A DNA stretch of 64,000 nt from Nocardioides soli (GCF_014191495.1 NZ_JACHWR010000001.1:682001-746000), one strand, 5' to 3'. Positions 36,027 through 44,965 are shown, counted from the stretch's first letter. A program made the numbers and translations. Notes: a model not told the origin generated them from the letters alone.

Positions 36027-38036
36027 GTGGACGGGCGGGCGGCTGGGCACCCCGTCGGCGCGACGGTCGCCGGCGGGCTCTGCGTGACCCTCTGCGCGAC
36101 CGCGCTCCTGCTCCTGGCTCGCGCCGACCACCCCTTCGACGTGGGCTGGTACGCCGAGCCCGTGCTCTTCGTGTTCTACCTGATCGTCGGCCTGATGTCC
36201 GGGCCGGTCGCGGCCCTGATCCTGCACCGCGGCCGGCACCCGCTCGGGTGGTCGACCGGGGCGATCGCCCTGTCGTTCGCCGCCGCGGCCTGCGTCCTCG
36301 CGTACGCCTTCGTCGCGACCGAGCGGGGCTGGCCGGCGGCCGGGCTCGCCGTCCAGGCCTTCGTCGCGGTCGAGGCGTTCGGCCGGACGCTGCCGGTGGC
36401 CGTGCTGCCGTGGGTGCTGCGCACCGGGCCGATGACCCGGACCGCGCGGCGGTGCGTCACGGCCGGCATCGCGCTGAGCACCGTGACGGGGCTGCTCGCC
36501 CTGACCGGCCACCAGGCCGGCGCACCGGCCAACCCGCTCTCGCTGGCCGACACGCGGGTCCACTCCGTGCTGCTGCCGCTGACCGTGGCGGCACTGACAC
36601 TCTCCGGCCTGCTGGGTCTGGTCGGCGTCGCCGGTCTCGTGCGGCGCTGGCGCCGGGAGCCATCCGCCGGTCGCCGCGCCTTCGGCGTGCTCGCCGGCGG
36701 CATGGTGCTGCTCTTCGCAACGATGACGGCGCTGCTGGTCTGGTCGCCGACCTCGCACACCCTGGTCGCTGCGGTGACGCTGCCGTTGCTCTTCGCGGCC
36801 TACCTGCTGGTCTGTCTCTCGAGCGTGGTGCTGGTGCTGCGGACCTGGGAGCTGCCGATCGGGTCCGCCGTGCCCCGAGCCGCCGTCTGGGGCCTGCTGA
36901 CCGCCAGCGTGCTCGTCATCTACGTCGTGGTCGTCGCGGTCGCGACCCGGCTGCTGCCGATCGGCAACGAGTCGGCGGGCGTCGTCGCCGCGGGCCTGCT
37001 CGCGGTGCTGGTCCATCCGCTCCGCCAGGCCCTCCAGGACAGGGTCGACCAGCTGGTCCACGGCGGTGCCGCCAATCCGGTCGTGCTGCTCGCGCAGCTC
37101 GGCGCCCGACTGCCCGGGACGCCGCGCCAGGAGGCGCTGCCCGCCCTCGTCGACGGGCTGCGGCAGGGGCTGCGACTGGGTGCGGTCGACGTCACCGGCG
37201 TCGACCCGCCGGTGCAGGTGGCGTCCGGCGTACCCCGCCCGGCCGGCGACCGGCTGACCCTCCCCCTCGTCGTCGACCACCGCCGCATCGGTCAGATCGA
37301 GGTCGAGGCCGAGGCGGGCCAGCGCCTCGATCCACGCACGATGCGCGCGGTGACGAACTTCGTCGGCCTGGTCGCGCTGAGCCTCGACCTGGTGCAGACC
37401 AACCAGCGGCTGCGCGAGGCGTCGCGCCGACTCGGCGACGTGCGACACGAGGAGCGCCGGATGCTGCGCCGCGAGCTGCACGACCACATGGGTCCGGCCC
37501 TGGCCGGGGTCGGCCTCGGCCTGGCCGCCGCCCAGCGCCGGCTCCGCCACGATCCGGGTGGGGCGGTCCGGCTGCTGGCGGATCTGGAGGCGGAGGTCGA
37601 GCGGCGTACCGAGGACGTGCGCCTGCTCGCGCGCTCGCTGCTGCCGGCTCAGCTCGACGACGGCGACCTCGCCGCGGCACTGACCGTGCTGACCGGGCGG
37701 TTCCGCAGCGCCGGGCTGCAGGTGCGCGCGGACTGCACCGGCACCGAAGCCCTCGACGCCCGCCGGCAGGTCGCGGTCTACCACGTCGCCGCCGAGGCGC
37801 TGGTCAACGCCTACCGGCACGGCCGCGCCAGCTGCGTCGACGTGCGCGTGCGCTGTGGACGCACGGGCGGGGTGACGCTGGAGGTCGTCGACGACGGCGT
37901 CGGCATCTCGCCCCAGCACGGGCGCGGCGTGGGCCTGAAGTCCATGCGCGAACGGGCCGACGAGCTCTCCGGTCACCTGTCGATCGAGCCCGGGGACGCC
38001 GGATCGGGCACGCGCGTCAGGATGGTGCTGCCGTGA
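36027..38036 (+). CDS. NarL-type sensor histidine kinase
   Basis: This 669-residue membrane sensor has about nine hydrophobic segments in the first 330 residues, then a HisKA_3 dimerisation domain with EERRMLRRELHDHMGPALAGVGLGL (phospho-His in ELHDHMG) and an HATPase domain with AAEALVNAYRHGRAS and VVDDGVGI. The GxGL-type loop RGVGLKSMRERADEL matches the DesK/LiaS group. GTG 36027 is the chosen start. Its stop overlaps the response regulator start (GTGA), so the pair is a two-component system. The many-helix sensor domain suggests a membrane or lipid signal; the true stimulus is unknown. Confidence 0.9.
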   Translation: MDGRAAGHPVGATVAGGLCVTLCATALLLLARADHPFDVGWYAEPVLFVFYLIVGLMSGPVAALILHRGRHPLGWSTGAIALSFAAAACVLAYAFVATERGWPAAGLAVQAFVAVEAFGRTLPVAVLPWVLRTGPMTRTARRCVTAGIALSTVTGLLALTGHQAGAPANPLSLADTRVHSVLLPLTVAALTLSGLLGLVGVAGLVRRWRREPSAGRRAFGVLAGGMVLLFATMTALLVWSPTSHTLVAAVTLPLLFAAYLLVCLSSVVLVLRTWELPIGSAVPRAAVWGLLTASVLVIYVVVVAVATRLLPIGNESAGVVAAGLLAVLVHPLRQALQDRVDQLVHGGAANPVVLLAQLGARLPGTPRQEALPALVDGLRQGLRLGAVDVTGVDPPVQVASGVPRPAGDRLTLPLVVDHRRIGQIEVEAEAGQRLDPRTMRAVTNFVGLVALSLDLVQTNQRLREASRRLGDVRHEERRMLRRELHDHMGPALAGVGLGLAAAQRRLRHDPGGAVRLLADLEAEVERRTEDVRLLARSLLPAQLDDGDLAAALTVLTGRFRSAGLQVRADCTGTEALDARRQVAVYHVAAEALVNAYRHGRASCVDVRVRCGRTGGVTLEVVDDGVGISPQHGRGVGLKSMRERADELSGHLSIEPGDAGSGTRVRMVLP

Positions 38037-38779
38037 GCGGGCCGATCCGGGTCGTCGTCGTGGACGACCATCCCGTGTTCCGCATCGGCATGATCGCGCT
38101 CCTGGAGGAGATCCCCGGCGTCGAGGTCGTCGGCCAGGCGGCCAGCGAGGACGAGGCGGTCGATGCCGCCCGTGCCCTCGGCCCCGACGTGATGCTCATG
38201 GACCTCGACCTCGACGGCGGCTCGGGCGCGGAGGCGACCCGCCGACTGCTGCGGGAGCGGCCCGGCGTCGGCGTCCTGGTCGTCACCATGTTCGGCGACG
38301 ACGACGCCCTCTTCGCCGCGGTGCGCGCGGGAGCGCGCGGCTACCTGCTCAAGGGCGCCGGTCCCGACGAGGTCGAGGGTGCCGTGCGCGCGGTGGCGCG
38401 CGGCGCGTTCCTGCTCGGGCCCCAGGTCGCCGAGCGCGGCGTCGGCTACCTCACCGGTGCCCGCAACGCCCGGAGCGGACCGTTCGCCGAGCTCACCGAC
38501 CGGGAGCGCGACGTCCTCGAGCTCGTCGCCCGCGGCCACGACAACGCCTCGATCGCCCGGATGCTGGTGCTCACCAACAAGACGGTGCGCAACTACGTCT
38601 ACGCGATCTTCACCAAGCTGCGCGTCACCGACCGGGCCGCCCTGGTCGTCAAGGCCCGGGAGGCGGGCATCGGCGTGGACCAGCCCGAGCCCAGCGGTCC
38701 CGACCAGCCGGGATCCGGCGGCCCGGACGATCGAGGACAGCGGCCCCTGGGGCCGGGGTCGCCGGGATCGCGACGGTAG
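38033..38779 (+). CDS. NarL/FixJ family response regulator
   Basis: This 248-residue regulator has a receiver domain (VVVVDDHPVFRIGM, phospho-Asp in VMLMDLDLDGGSG, MFGDDDALFAAVRAGARGYLLKGA) and a LuxR-type helix-turn-helix near residues 155-215 (ELTDRERDVLELVARGHDNASIA, LTNKTVRNYVYAIFTKLRVTDR). The last 30 residues are Pro/Gly-rich. It is coupled to the kinase before it. A 21-bp palindrome lies right after its stop, ahead of the next gene. Confidence 0.93.
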   Translation: MSGPIRVVVVDDHPVFRIGMIALLEEIPGVEVVGQAASEDEAVDAARALGPDVMLMDLDLDGGSGAEATRRLLRERPGVGVLVVTMFGDDDALFAAVRAGARGYLLKGAGPDEVEGAVRAVARGAFLLGPQVAERGVGYLTGARNARSGPFAELTDRERDVLELVARGHDNASIARMLVLTNKTVRNYVYAIFTKLRVTDRAALVVKAREAGIGVDQPEPSGPDQPGSGGPDDRGQRPLGPGSPGSRR

Positions 38780-38783
38780 GTCT

Positions 38784-38804
38784 GTCACGGCACGGTGCCG
38801 TGAC
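38784..38804. promoter_or_regulatory. Perfect 21-bp palindrome between the two-component pair and the next gene
   Basis: GTCACGGCAC-G-GTGCCGTGAC lies 4 bp after the response regulator stop and 30 bp before the ATG at 38834. It could be a terminator stem or an operator for the downstream pair of genes. Confidence 0.5.
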
Positions 38805-38833
38805 CGGCCTGCGCCGTGAGCGGAAGCGAGACC

Positions 38834-39535
38834 ATGTCCCGACCCATCACCGAGGCGCCACCGGCACCCCGGATGCCGGCGGCGAAGCGGTTCCACTGGT
38901 GGCCGCTGTGGGCCGTCGGCTGTGGTCTGCTCGGCCTGATCGCCACGGTCGTCACCGACACCCGCGCCGGAGACGGCCCCTCGGCCACCGTCGGCGTCGC
39001 CAACATAGCGGCCCTCGACCACGAGATGTTCCGGCTGGGCGGGTTCGTGGGCTATCTGTGCGTCGCGGCGCTGCTCGTCTTCGCCGCCGTGTGGCAGCGC
39101 CGGGTCACCCACACCTTCGTGTGGTCCCTCGGCGCCCGGATCGTGACCTTCGGTCTGGTCGCGAGCGCGGCGGCGCTGTCGCTCGCCTACGGCTGGAAGG
39201 GCGCTCTGGGGAACTACCTCCACGGCGCGGCCGAGGACGACTACTACGACGACAGCGGCCTGTACGTCTACTACGTGATGAACGACTTCAGCCCGTACGT
39301 CGGCTGGCTGCCGGTCACCGTCGCACTCGGCGGGATCGCCTGGATGGCGTTCGCCGAAGGCCTGGTGTCCCGCCCCCTGGGCGCGGTCGCCGGCGCACTC
39401 ACCGCACTCATCACCGCTGCCGTCGCCGTTACCGGCGTACCCGGTCTGCCGTTCCTCTCGATGTTCGGACTCATCGTCGTCGGGAGCTGGCTGACGGTCG
39501 GCCGCAGCCCCATCCTGCAAGGAGGACTCGCATGA
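38834..39535 (+). CDS. Hypothetical four-to-six-helix membrane protein
   Basis: This 233-residue protein has hydrophobic segments near residues 25-45, 70-95, 105-125, 155-180 and 185-225 and an acidic, Tyr-rich extracytoplasmic loop (EDDYYDDSGLYVYYV). I do not recognise a family. The ATG at 38834 has GGAAG about 8 nt upstream; a GTG at 38816 is the alternative. Its stop overlaps the ATG of the following secreted protein, so the two are coupled and probably act together at the surface. They may be targets of the adjacent two-component pair. Confidence 0.65.
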   Translation: MSRPITEAPPAPRMPAAKRFHWWPLWAVGCGLLGLIATVVTDTRAGDGPSATVGVANIAALDHEMFRLGGFVGYLCVAALLVFAAVWQRRVTHTFVWSLGARIVTFGLVASAAALSLAYGWKGALGNYLHGAAEDDYYDDSGLYVYYVMNDFSPYVGWLPVTVALGGIAWMAFAEGLVSRPLGAVAGALTALITAAVAVTGVPGLPFLSMFGLIVVGSWLTVGRSPILQGGLA

Positions 39536-41031
39536 CCCACCGACTCGTCCCGGGCGGCCTCGCCGCCCTGGCGCTCCTGCTCGCCGCACCGACCGCGGCG
39601 ACCGGCGCCACCCACCCCACCATCGATCCGGGTGGCGGCGACCCAACGCCCGACGACACCTCGCCCCCGGTGATCGCGGTCGACCGGCCGGTCGGGGACG
39701 TCGACGGGTGGCACCGCGATCCGGTCGACCTCGGCATCCGGGTCGCCGACAACCACACCGGCGACCTCGGGGTTCGCGAGGTCAGCTACACGATGTCCGG
39801 TGCGACCGTCGGGACGAACACCCAGACCTACACGAACGCCCGCGAAGTCACCGTCCCGCTCCGGATCGCGGCCGAGGGCTCCACCAAGATCGAGATCCGG
39901 GCCGAGGACCGCACGGGCCTCGTCACCACCCGCACCGAGTGGGTCGGCGTGGACACCACGAGCCCGTCGGTATCCATCGACTCGCCGGTCGACGGCAGCA
40001 CCGTGCGCGTCGGCGAGCGCGTGCCGGTGACCTTCTCCTGCGGCGACGCCACGTCCTGGATCACCGACTGCGCGGGCAGCACCGCGGTCGGCGGCCTGCT
40101 CGACACCAGCTCCGCCGGGCAGCGGATGGTCTCGGTCGTCGCGAAGGACGTGGTCGGACGCACCACCATGCGCGACGCCACGGTCAACGTGGTCACGGAC
40201 GCGCCGACGATCGGAATCTCCTCGCAGCCGGTCATCGTGGGCACGCCCCGCATCGGCGAGCGGCTGGAGGCGCGGCACGGCGAGTTCACCCCGCTGTCCT
40301 CGGTCATCTACCGCTGGTACCGCAACGGCGTGCTGATCCCCGGCGGTGCCGGCAGCTACTACACGGTCTCGGCCGCCGACGCCGGGGCGATGCTCCACGT
40401 CGTCGTGACGGCCACCGCCGCCGGCTACGAGGACGGTGTGTTCGCCGCGCCGGCGGTCGGGCCGATCCCGGCACAGGAGCCCGGCGGGGGCTCGGGTGGA
40501 CCGGGCGGCGTCGGCGACCAGGCGGTCCGGGCCACCAGCACCGGAGCCGTGACCGGCGTCGCGCGGATCGGGCGGACCCTCACGGCCACCGCGCCCACGT
40601 GGTCGGTCGCAGGTGCGACGACCAGCCGGCAGTGGCTGCGCAGCGGCACGCCGATCCCGGGCGCGACGGGTACGACGTACCGGCTGGGCGCACTCGACCG
40701 CGGCGCGCGGATCTCCGTCCGCTTCACCGGGCAGGCCTCGGGCCGCCCCAGCGGCACGGTCGACACCGCGGCCACCAAGCCGGTCGGCAAGGCCGCGGCC
40801 AAGCTCCGCGCCCGGCTGGTCGGGGGCAAGGTCAAGGTCCGGGTCACCGCGCCCGGGGTCATCGCTCAGGGCAAGATCACCGTGCGTGCCGCGGGCCAGC
40901 GGGTCACGGCGAAGCTGAAGAAGGGCCGGGCGACGCTCCGGCTCCGTCCGGTGCCCCGCACCGCCAAGGTCACCGTCGTCTACCGCGGATCCTCCCTGGT
41001 CGCCAAGGCCAAGGCCCCGGTGCGTCGCTGA
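39532..41031 (+). CDS. Secreted multidomain Ig-like protein
   Basis: This 499-residue exported protein has a signal peptide (about 1-25, LAALALLLAAPTAATGA), Ig-like domains of the type found in bacterial surface proteins (DTTSPSVSIDSPVDGSTV), two modules of the IYRWYRNGVLIPGGAGSYYTVSAADAG kind, a Gly-rich linker, and a Lys/Arg-rich C-terminal beta-sandwich ending KAKAPVRR. It has no catalytic motif and no sortase signal, so it may bind the wall through charge. AAGGAGGA precedes the ATG, which overlaps the upstream stop (ATGA). Confidence 0.8.
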   Translation: MTHRLVPGGLAALALLLAAPTAATGATHPTIDPGGGDPTPDDTSPPVIAVDRPVGDVDGWHRDPVDLGIRVADNHTGDLGVREVSYTMSGATVGTNTQTYTNAREVTVPLRIAAEGSTKIEIRAEDRTGLVTTRTEWVGVDTTSPSVSIDSPVDGSTVRVGERVPVTFSCGDATSWITDCAGSTAVGGLLDTSSAGQRMVSVVAKDVVGRTTMRDATVNVVTDAPTIGISSQPVIVGTPRIGERLEARHGEFTPLSSVIYRWYRNGVLIPGGAGSYYTVSAADAGAMLHVVVTATAAGYEDGVFAAPAVGPIPAQEPGGGSGGPGGVGDQAVRATSTGAVTGVARIGRTLTATAPTWSVAGATTSRQWLRSGTPIPGATGTTYRLGALDRGARISVRFTGQASGRPSGTVDTAATKPVGKAAAKLRARLVGGKVKVRVTAPGVIAQGKITVRAAGQRVTAKLKKGRATLRLRPVPRTAKVTVVYRGSSLVAKAKAPVRR

Positions 41032-41040
41032 CGGCTCATC

Positions 41041-41077
41041 CGACGTGCCCCTGCCCCGCCCGGGCAGGGGCACGTCG
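41041..41077. terminator. Strong bidirectional terminator
   Basis: A perfect 16-bp stem (41041-41056 with 41062-41077) and a 5-nt loop lie between the convergent stops at 41031 and 41082. Confidence 0.88.
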
Positions 41078-41081
41078 TCGT

Positions 41082-41453
41082 TCATCCATGGAGCAGCCGG
41101 GTGATCCGGCCCAGCACCACGGGCGAGGTCGCGGCCAGGAGCGTCACCGTCGCGACGCCCGCCTCGAGATGGTGGCCGATCCCGACCACCACCAGCACGC
41201 ACGCGGCCGCGCGCAGCGCCCCGGCGGCGTACCGACGGGTGGGCGAGCCGGCCGCCCACGGACCGGTGCCGAGCAGCAGGCCGCCCACGGCGCCGAGGCT
41301 CAGCACCAGCAGCGCCAGCGGGAGGCGCGGACTCTGGAGGGCGGCGACCCCGGCCCAGCCGGCCGCGGTGACGCGCACGGCCGTCGTCCAGGCGCGGCCG
41401 TAGCGCGAGTCGACGGCCACCCAGGAAGGCCGCTCCGGACCGCCCGACGTCAT
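41082..41453 (-). CDS. Small membrane protein, first unit of the CTTCAY regulon
   Basis: This 123-residue protein has three or four hydrophobic segments (AAGWAGVAALQ, LPLALLVLSLGAVGGLLLGTG, ALRAAACVLVVVGIG, ATVTLLAATSPVVLG). I do not recognise a family. The ATG at 41453 is the first in-frame start after the promoter at 41537-41570, leaving a leader of about 77 nt. It is divergent from the DedA fragment/GT39 unit, and each has its own CTTCAY repeats back to back, so it belongs to the same regulated locus. A role in membrane-lipid or polymer transport is only a guess. Confidence 0.65.
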   Translation of the reverse strand: MTSGGPERPSWVAVDSRYGRAWTTAVRVTAAGWAGVAALQSPRLPLALLVLSLGAVGGLLLGTGPWAAGSPTRRYAAGALRAAACVLVVVGIGHHLEAGVATVTLLAATSPVVLGRITRLLHG

Positions 41454-41536
41454 GGTCGCCGCCCGAGCCCGGGGTCCTTCCCCGCGACCGCCGTCGTCGG
41501 GACGGCGGTGCCGGGCACGGGACCGTTCACGGCGCG

Positions 41537-41570
41537 ACCGTAGGCACGACTCCATGAAGGGGGCGTGAAG
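41537..41570 (-). promoter_or_regulatory. CTTCAY direct-repeat promoter 1 (for the 123-residue membrane protein)
   Basis: On the minus strand CTTCACGCCCC (41570-41560) and CTTCATGGAGT (41559-41549) are tandem 11-bp units, then 6 bp, then TACGGT (41542-41537). Confidence 0.75.
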
Positions 41571-41582
41571 CCGGCCGCGGTC

Positions 41583-41616
41583 CTTCATCGTCGCTTCATG
41601 CGCGCCCACCTACGGT
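41583..41616 (+). promoter_or_regulatory. CTTCAY direct-repeat promoter 2 (DedA fragment / GT39 / receiver operon)
   Basis: CTTCATCGTCG (41583-41593) and CTTCATGCGCG (41594-41604) are followed by 6 bp and TACGGT (41611-41616). The site is 12 bp from the divergent promoter 1. Confidence 0.78.
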
Positions 41617-41660
41617 CGGGTTCCCGGCCGCAGGGCCGGGAGTGAGCGGAGGGAGGCGTG

Positions 41661-41840
41661 ATGACCGGGCTGCTGGAGCACCTGCTGTCCACGCCGGCCT
41701 GGTTGGTGCTGTCGATCGTCTTCGCGCTGCCGGCCCTGGAGTCCTCGGCCTTCCTGGGCTTCGTGTTCCCGGGCGAGACCGCGGTGCTGCTCGGCGGCGG
41801 CGCCCCCGGTGCCGTCGACCGGGTCGCCGAGCTCACCTAG
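41661..41840 (+). pseudogene. Truncated DedA-family N-terminus
   Basis: The first 45 residues (TPAWLVLSIVFALPALESSA and GFVFPGETAVLLGG) match the N-terminus of the full DedA-PAP2 protein encoded at 48553-50112, but the frame then ends after about 15 unrelated residues. Nothing downstream encodes the rest. A good ribosome site (GGGAGG) and promoter remain. It may be a remnant of a duplication or have a leader function for the GT39 gene, whose start lies 8 bp after this stop. Confidence 0.75.
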
Positions 41841-41848
41841 GTGGTGCC

Positions 41849-43426
41849 GTGGCTCTCGACGCTCCCGGCGTTCCCGGCGCCTCCGAAGCTCTCGGACGCA
41901 CGCGGCGGTCCGCCCCGCTACGGTCGCGGGAGGCACGCGGCAGCGACCTCCGCGGCCTGATCGGTGTCGCCGCCGCAGCGATCCTCGCGGTGGTCGCCTG
42001 GCTCCCGTTCCTCGACCGGCCCCTCTCACCCGACGAGGGCGGCTTCCTGCTGATCGCCCAGCAGTGGCACCCGGGCACGTCGCTCTACGGCAGCTACTGG
42101 GTCGACCGACCGCCCCTTCTCCTGTGGCTGTTCTCGCTCGCGGCACACCTCGGACCGATCGGCCACGCAGCGACCGGCGTGACCGCGCCGACCGTGAAGC
42201 TCCTGGGCGCGGTCGCGAGCGGACTCACCGTCCTGCTCGCCGGCCTGGTCGCGCAGGTGGTCTCCCCAGGGGTCCACTGGACACGGACGGCCACGGTCGT
42301 CGCCGCGGTGGCACTGCTGTCGAACCCGCTGCTCGGCATGCCCGAGGCCAACGGCGAGGTCTTGGCGCTCCCCTTCGTACTGACCGGGGTCGGCTGTCTC
42401 ATCGCCGCGACCCGGCGCCCGTGGGGCCGCGACGCCCTGCTCCTGACCGCCGCCGCCGGCGCCTCCGGCATGGCGGCCGCGCTGGTCAAGCAGAACGTCG
42501 TCGACGTCTACGTGTTCGCGCTGATCCTGTTCCTCGCCTCCCGGCGCCGACTGCCCGACCTGGGGCATCGGATGTGCGTCTTCCTGGCATCGGGCGCCGC
42601 GCTCCTCGGCGCCGCCCTCGCGACCGCCGCCGTCCAGGGCACGACGCCGACGGGACTGTGGGACGCGACCGTCCGGTTCCGGCTCCAGGCCTCCGCGACC
42701 ATCCGCTCCTCGGCGTCGACGGCCACCCCGGAGCGGCTGCTCCATCTCGGGCTCGCGGCGCTCGCCAGCGGCGTGGCCGTGCTCCTGGCCATCGCCTGCC
42801 TCGGTGCGCTGCGACGCTCCCGCGGCGCACGGGGGGCACGAAGCCCGCTGGTGTGGGCGGCGCTCGGCCTCGCGGCCTGGGAGCTCTGCGCCGTCGCGCT
42901 CGGCGGCAGCTACTGGCTCCACTACCTCACCGGGCTCGTCCCGGGGGCCCTGCTCCTGGTCATGCTCGCGCCGGCCTCCGGACGGAGCCGGGCTCTGCTC
43001 ACCGGGTGCCTGGCCTACGTCGTGCTGGCGAGCGCGGTGGTCTGGGGTCAGCACGCCGCAGCTCCGGACACGGTCTCCGACGACGGGCAGGTCGCCACCT
43101 ACCTGCGGGAGCACTCCGACCCCGCCGACGGCGTGGTGGTCGCCTTCGGACATCCCGACATCGTGGCCGCGAGCGGACTGCACAGCCCCTACGAGCAGCT
43201 GTGGAGCCTGCCCGTCCGGGTCCGCGACCCACGGCTGACCGAGCTCGGCACCGTGCTCACCGGACCGGCCGCACCGCGCTGGGTCGTGGTGGCCGGGGGC
43301 AGCCTCGACTCGTGGGGCCTGCAGGCCACCGCGACCCAGCAGGTGCTGGAGGAGCACTACGTCGAGCGCACGGCGTACGGCGACTGGCACGTGTGGCAGC
43401 ACCGACCGGACGGGAGCGACCCGTGA
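41849..43426 (+). CDS. GT39-like membrane glycosyltransferase (PMT_2 family)
   Basis: This 525-residue polytopic protein resembles polyprenyl-phosphate-sugar-dependent transferases (ArnT/PMT-like). After the first helix comes RPLSPDEGGFLLIAQQW, whose Asp-Glu pair matches the catalytic first-loop motif, then GTSLYGSYWVDRPPLLLWLF with the usual Arg-Pro-Pro. Ten or more helices follow, with a soluble C-terminal domain. It starts at GTG 41849 with AGGTGG upstream. It overlaps the receiver gene (GTGA). With the polyprenyl-P-sugar synthase encoded at 45.0 kb it could add a sugar to a surface acceptor. Confidence 0.85.
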   Translation: MALDAPGVPGASEALGRTRRSAPLRSREARGSDLRGLIGVAAAAILAVVAWLPFLDRPLSPDEGGFLLIAQQWHPGTSLYGSYWVDRPPLLLWLFSLAAHLGPIGHAATGVTAPTVKLLGAVASGLTVLLAGLVAQVVSPGVHWTRTATVVAAVALLSNPLLGMPEANGEVLALPFVLTGVGCLIAATRRPWGRDALLLTAAAGASGMAAALVKQNVVDVYVFALILFLASRRRLPDLGHRMCVFLASGAALLGAALATAAVQGTTPTGLWDATVRFRLQASATIRSSASTATPERLLHLGLAALASGVAVLLAIACLGALRRSRGARGARSPLVWAALGLAAWELCAVALGGSYWLHYLTGLVPGALLLVMLAPASGRSRALLTGCLAYVVLASAVVWGQHAAAPDTVSDDGQVATYLREHSDPADGVVVAFGHPDIVAASGLHSPYEQLWSLPVRVRDPRLTELGTVLTGPAAPRWVVVAGGSLDSWGLQATATQQVLEEHYVERTAYGDWHVWQHRPDGSDP

Positions 43427-43809
43427 GAGTCCTGGTGGCCGAGGACGACGTCCGGCTGGCCGACCTGCTCGACGAGTCCCTCACCGAGGCCGGCTGGCGG
43501 GCCGACGTGGTCCACGACGGCCGCGCCGCCTACGACCGGCTGTGCACCGACACCGGCTACGACGTGGTCCTCCTGGACTGGATGCTGCCCGGCATGGACG
43601 GTGTCACCGTCACGCGCCGGCTGCGCGACCTCGGGCTGTCGACGCCGATCCTGATGCTCACCGCCCGACGCGACCGACGGGACCGGATCGCCGGCCTCGA
43701 GGCCGGCGCCGACGACTACCTCACCAAGCCGTTCGACCTCGACGAGCTGATCGCTCGGTTGGGTGCGCTCCACCGCCGTGGCGGCCACCCCGGCGACCCG
43801 CCGGTGTAG
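43423..43809 (+). CDS. Receiver-only response regulator (OmpR type, DNA-binding domain missing)
   Basis: This 128-residue protein is a complete receiver domain: VLVAEDDVRLADLLDESL, phospho-Asp in VVLLDWMLPGMDG, MLTARRDRRDRIAGLEAGADDYLTKPF and LDELIARLGALHRRGG. Its relatives (CutR/MtrA-like OmpR regulators) carry a winged helix after this point, but here a stop follows 10 residues later and the 67 bp before the next gene do not encode one. It overlaps the GT39 stop. It is either a decayed regulator or a single-domain receiver that competes for phosphate. It is itself transcribed from a CTTCAY promoter, so feedback is possible. Confidence 0.85.
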   Translation: MRVLVAEDDVRLADLLDESLTEAGWRADVVHDGRAAYDRLCTDTGYDVVLLDWMLPGMDGVTVTRRLRDLGLSTPILMLTARRDRRDRIAGLEAGADDYLTKPFDLDELIARLGALHRRGGHPGDPPV

Positions 43810-43836
43810 GGCGGCGTCGGTCCAGGGAGTGCCGTC

Positions 43837-43870
43837 CTTCACGCCCGCTTCATCCTCCGCCACCTAGGTT
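43837..43870 (+). promoter_or_regulatory. CTTCAY direct-repeat promoter 3 (PAP2 gene)
   Basis: CTTCACGCCCG (43837-43847) and CTTCATCCTCC (43848-43858), 6 bp, TAGGTT (43865-43870). The GTG start lies 6 nt after the hexamer, so the mRNA is probably leaderless. Confidence 0.8.
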
Positions 43871-43876
43871 CCCGCT

Positions 43877-44962
43877 GTGACGGATCCGAGGACCACCGCC
43901 ACCCGGAGGCCCGACGCCGAGGTCGGGCAGATCCGGGAGCCGGCACGGACCGCCTGGTGGCGCGCCGCCCGCCTCTGGGCCGTGGTCGTGTGCTTCATCG
44001 GGGTCGGGATCGCCCGGTCGGCCCGGCTCGGCATTCCCTTCCGCGACCCGCACGGCGCCTACCTGGTCGGTCGCGTGGCGCTGACGTCGGCGATCTTCCT
44101 CGGGCTGGTCGCGCTGGACGGGCTCGTCCGCACCGACCACCCACGGTCGGTGCGGCGCGGGTGGTCGACCGTCCGCGCCCGGTGGACCTGGGGGCGGGTG
44201 GCCCTCGCGTGGACGGCGCTGCTGGCCTACCACGCGACGTACTTCACCTATCACAACCTGAAGAGCTGGGACGTCTTCAACGCCCCGCGCGACGCGATGC
44301 TCACCGCATGGGACCACTGGCTCTTCCTCGGACACAGCCCGGCGGTCCTCCTGCACGACCTGCTCGGCCAGCAGGCCGCCGCCTGGGTGCTGATGGTCTG
44401 GTACGAGGCCTTCGCGACGCTCGTCGTCGTCGCGTTCCCGGCCGCCGTCGTGCTGGCCCCACGGATGCGGGACGCGTACGCCGGGATCGCGGCGTTCGTC
44501 TGGGTATGGATCCTCGGCACCGCGACCTACTACGCGATCCCGTCGCTGGGACCGTTCCACGCCGAACCCGGTGACTTCTCGGGCCTGCCGCACCTCCCGG
44601 TCCAGGACACCCAGGCCGACTACCTGGCGCAGCGAGACCACCTCCTCGCGCACCCGCACGCCCCGGACGCGTTCGCGCAGGTGTCGGCGTTCGCCAGCCT
44701 CCACGTCGCCGTCACCGCCACGATCCTCGGGCTCGCGTGGTGGCACCGGATGCGCCGCACCACCGTCGTGCTGGCGGTCTTCCTCGCCGGAACCATGGTC
44801 GCGACGGTCTACCTCGGCTGGCACTTCGCCGTCGATCTCCCCGCGGGCCTGGCCATCGCGGCACTCGCCTGGGTGCTCGGCCCACTGACCGTCGGCGTAC
44901 GCCGGCGACCCCCGCGAGCGGCGGGACGGCGGTCGGCACGAGCCGGCGACGACGCCCGCTGA
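43877..44962 (+). CDS. PAP2-family membrane phosphatase/transferase
   Basis: This 361-residue protein belongs to the PAP2_3 group (inositol phosphotransferase/phosphatase-like). It has six or more helices and the two PAP2 histidine motifs VSAFASLHVAVTATIL and VYLGWHFAVDLPAG; the first arginine motif is weak, as is common in this group. It could release phosphate from a polyprenyl or other lipid phosphate or transfer a head group. The transcript appears leaderless and starts from promoter 3. It is the only gene of its unit. Confidence 0.82.
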   Translation: MTDPRTTATRRPDAEVGQIREPARTAWWRAARLWAVVVCFIGVGIARSARLGIPFRDPHGAYLVGRVALTSAIFLGLVALDGLVRTDHPRSVRRGWSTVRARWTWGRVALAWTALLAYHATYFTYHNLKSWDVFNAPRDAMLTAWDHWLFLGHSPAVLLHDLLGQQAAAWVLMVWYEAFATLVVVAFPAAVVLAPRMRDAYAGIAAFVWVWILGTATYYAIPSLGPFHAEPGDFSGLPHLPVQDTQADYLAQRDHLLAHPHAPDAFAQVSAFASLHVAVTATILGLAWWHRMRRTTVVLAVFLAGTMVATVYLGWHFAVDLPAGLAIAALAWVLGPLTVGVRRRPPRAAGRRSARAGDDAR

Positions 44963-44965
44963 CGG

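Noticed and set aside
41642-41848. N-terminal extension of the GT39-like protein back to 41642
   Set aside because: That stretch is the shadow of the DedA fragment in another frame; the GTG at 41849 has its own ribosome site and directly precedes the first membrane region.
43810-43876. Frameshifted DNA-binding domain after the receiver gene
   Set aside because: Only 67 bp remain before the next start and they are occupied by promoter repeats, too short for a winged helix.
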